NCBI RefSeq assembly: GCF_003072065.1
Contig: NZ_QCYG01000001.1
Location: 432,794 to 496,793 of the forward strand
Length of the DNA: 64,000 nt
Direction of reading: 5' to 3'
Source: Thalassorhabdomicrobium marinisediminis
GTDB lineage: Bacteria; Pseudomonadota; Alphaproteobacteria; Rhodobacterales; Rhodobacteraceae
The notes under the pieces were generated by a model. It made no database searches. It was not told where the DNA came from and saw nothing but the letters and a program-made list of their open reading frames with translations. The position numbers and the translations under genes are program-made. Below, in pieces: positions 62,770-64,000 of this stretch (position 1 is its first letter; each line of letters starts with the position of its first letter).

Positions 62770-63531
62770 TCAGTTGCGCGGGGATTGGGCCGTATCGATC
62801 ACGAACATCTGGTTGTAGAATGCCGCTTTCAAAACCGCCTGTGCCGTCGTCTCGACATCCAAAGCCTCCCGTGCGAGGCGCAGGTGCTTCTCCACGGTCG
62901 CCGGCGAGACATCGAGCAAAAGCGCGATATCCTGATTGGTTTTGCCATCGCCAACCCATTGTAAAACCTCGCGTTGGCGTCGCGTCAGGTGTCTCTGGCT
63001 GTAAGGCAGCGTCTGAAGTTTCAGGTGCAACACGTTGTTTATGATGGTGATTTCGGCTCCGTGTTCGGCCCAGACTGCATCGACGTCGCTTTGCGTCAGG
63101 CCCGGACGGGCCGTCAGGGCGATCGCGCCTTTGATCCGTTTAGACACGCTGAGGAAACTGACGGTATAACCCGCGGTGACGTTCTGGCTTGCGTTGAAGG
63201 CGACGACATTGCGTTCCGCTTCGGTAAGCTGCGCTGGGTCGCGCAGGCGCATCCAGGAACAGGCGCCGGTGTTCTCCAGCGCCCAATGGATCATCGGCGC
63301 GTTGTAGAGGTGACCTTGGCCGAGAAAGGCGTCCATGTAGCTGTCGCCGTGGTTGGTGAGCAGGACCCAGTCTTGTGGATCGCCCAAAGACGCGCCGGAG
63401 CGATAGCGGGTGAAGCCGTAGATCAGCCGATCGAACCCATAGGTGGCCATTCTGTCGCAATGCAGGGCCCAGAGCTCCTCGACGCGGGAGGCGTTGGTCA
63501 GGGCGTCAAGATGGGCGACAAGGTCGGACAT
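62770..63531 (-). CDS. LuxR-family regulator with autoinducer-binding domain (LuxR solo)
   Basis: 253 residues: an N-terminal ligand-binding domain (about 15-165, with YGFTRYRSGASLGDPQDWVLLTNH and WMRLRDPAQL) and a C-terminal LuxR helix-turn-helix (about 180-240, LTRRQREVLQWVGDGKTNQDIALLLDVSPATVEKHLR). No luxI-type synthase gene is next to it, so it is a LuxR solo that may sense acyl-homoserine lactones made elsewhere or another ligand. The start at 63531 is chosen from the conserved domain; no good ribosome binding site is visible. Upstream lies an AT-rich stretch and an IS30-like element. Confidence 0.85.
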   Translation of the reverse strand: MSDLVAHLDALTNASRVEELWALHCDRMATYGFDRLIYGFTRYRSGASLGDPQDWVLLTNHGDSYMDAFLGQGHLYNAPMIHWALENTGACSWMRLRDPAQLTEAERNVVAFNASQNVTAGYTVSFLSVSKRIKGAIALTARPGLTQSDVDAVWAEHGAEITIINNVLHLKLQTLPYSQRHLTRRQREVLQWVGDGKTNQDIALLLDVSPATVEKHLRLAREALDVETTAQAVLKAAFYNQMFVIDTAQSPRN

Positions 63532-63712
63532 GGGATAAGAGGTAGCACCCGGGCGGCGCGACGCGAATTGTTTTTTGACGCGCGTGGCCCTTAGCGGAGG
63601 TATAGCGGTTCCGCCCATGGTGCAGGATGCTCAGGGTCGCTTATATATATAGATCTTCGGTATTCTATATTTTACATAATACTGATTATGCGAACCCGAT
63701 ATGGAAGATGGT

Positions 63713-64000
63713 GGATTCACAAACGAAGTGCAAATTCTGTAAGAATTCAGAGAGTTGCATGGAGTATGAAGAATGGGAACCCACTACTGTCACCTGAAGC
63801 TGGACGAACGTCGCAAGCTTGCAAAATGGCTTGAAGCTAAAATGCCGATTTCAGAGATCGCGGATCGGCTGGGGCGCGACCCCTCCACGATCTACCGAGA
63901 CATTAAGCGTAATCGGCACACGGACGACGAACTGCCTGAGCTAAATGGGTATCACGCGCTCGTCGCTCAGGACAAGTATGAGCAGCGCCGCGCGATTCAC
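63713..64000 (+). mobile_element. IS30-family insertion sequence, left end (continues beyond window)
   Basis: The transposase gene start and about 60 nt in front of it are present. The left end is estimated near 63713 (GATTCACAAACGAAGTGC), from the drop out of the AT-rich flank; the terminal inverted repeat cannot be confirmed without the right end. Confidence 0.5.
63773..64000 (+). CDS. IS30-family transposase, N-terminal part (truncated by window edge)
   Basis: 76 codons are visible. MGTHYCHLKLDERRKLAKWL is followed by the IS30-type helix-turn-helix ISEIADRLGRDPSTIYRDIK and YHALVAQDKYEQRRAIH. The DDE catalytic domain should lie beyond the window. The A/T-richer flank and isolated position next to a luxR-type gene fit insertion of a mobile element. 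Confidence 0.88.
   Translation, partial: MGTHYCHLKLDERRKLAKWLEAKMPISEIADRLGRDPSTIYRDIKRNRHTDDELPELNGYHALVAQDKYEQRRAIH

Overview
The window reads as a chromosomal segment of a Rhodobacterales (Rhodobacteraceae, Roseobacter-type) alphaproteobacterium. The evidence is the high GC content, the gene order gltA / gltX / comEC / lexA / moeA / moaC / trpC / trpD / trpG, a GTTC-N7-GTTC LexA box, a tandem cold-shock-domain gene overlapping a DUF192 gene, an RTX protein with a C-terminal Hint domain, and a gene-transfer-agent type lysin/holin pair. Nearly all genes are ordinary core genes. The only clear mobile DNA is the start of an IS30-like element at the right edge.

Layout. 1-7562: the end of an indolepyruvate ferredoxin oxidoreductase gene, murI, argC, and a cytochrome c maturation block (ccmE, ccmF, ccmH) with a GTA-type endolysin and holin inserted between ccmE and ccmF. 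7663-14270: enoyl-CoA hydratase, gltA, gltX, comEC and lexA. 14384-18647: a minus-strand block trpG-trpD-trpC-moaC-moeA with stop/start overlaps. 18817-22248: plus-strand envelope and stress genes (polysaccharide deacetylase, secreted protein, Tat cupredoxin, ECF sigma factor) that separate trpE from trpGDC. 22255-28363: minus-strand trpE, ppiD, an aminotransferase, gpt and fabI. 28521-35117: pdxH, the double cold-shock gene, DUF192, tRNA-Pro(TGG), a lipoprotein, and nrdJ behind a putative NrdR box pair. 35337-38654: otsB-otsA and a convergent phosphotransferase. 39159-42188: a 1009-residue Gly/Thr-repeat RTX/Hint protein. 42267-50662: a MobA-like nucleotidyltransferase, a SYLF lipoprotein, hemB, a membrane protein, mfd, an MFS exporter and a DsbA/FrnE-like protein. 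50961-60335: a small protein, an orphan peptide-binding protein, a candidate sRNA, bdhA, a DUF502 protein, psuG/psuK, a GST, and a divergent DUF4198 / HupE-UreJ pair. 60565-64000: rpsB-tsf, a LuxR solo and the IS30-type transposase start.

How the genes work together. ccmE/F/H belong to holocytochrome c assembly. The lysin/holin pair would release gene-transfer-agent particles if the host carries a GTA cluster elsewhere. trpE plus trpGDC cover chorismate to indole-3-glycerol phosphate, and moaC/moeA belong to molybdenum cofactor synthesis. otsBA makes trehalose. psuG/psuK break down pseudouridine.

The most interesting non-routine signals are: a candidate small RNA with its own promoter and a UUCG-loop terminator (about 53285-53358); a possibly self-regulated ECF sigma / cupredoxin operon with a candidate ECF promoter at 20533; a pentapeptide (TGTGG)n tract ahead of the RTX repeats; two copies of an intergenic palindromic element placed 18 and 20 nt behind minus-strand stop codons; and several orphan palindromes.
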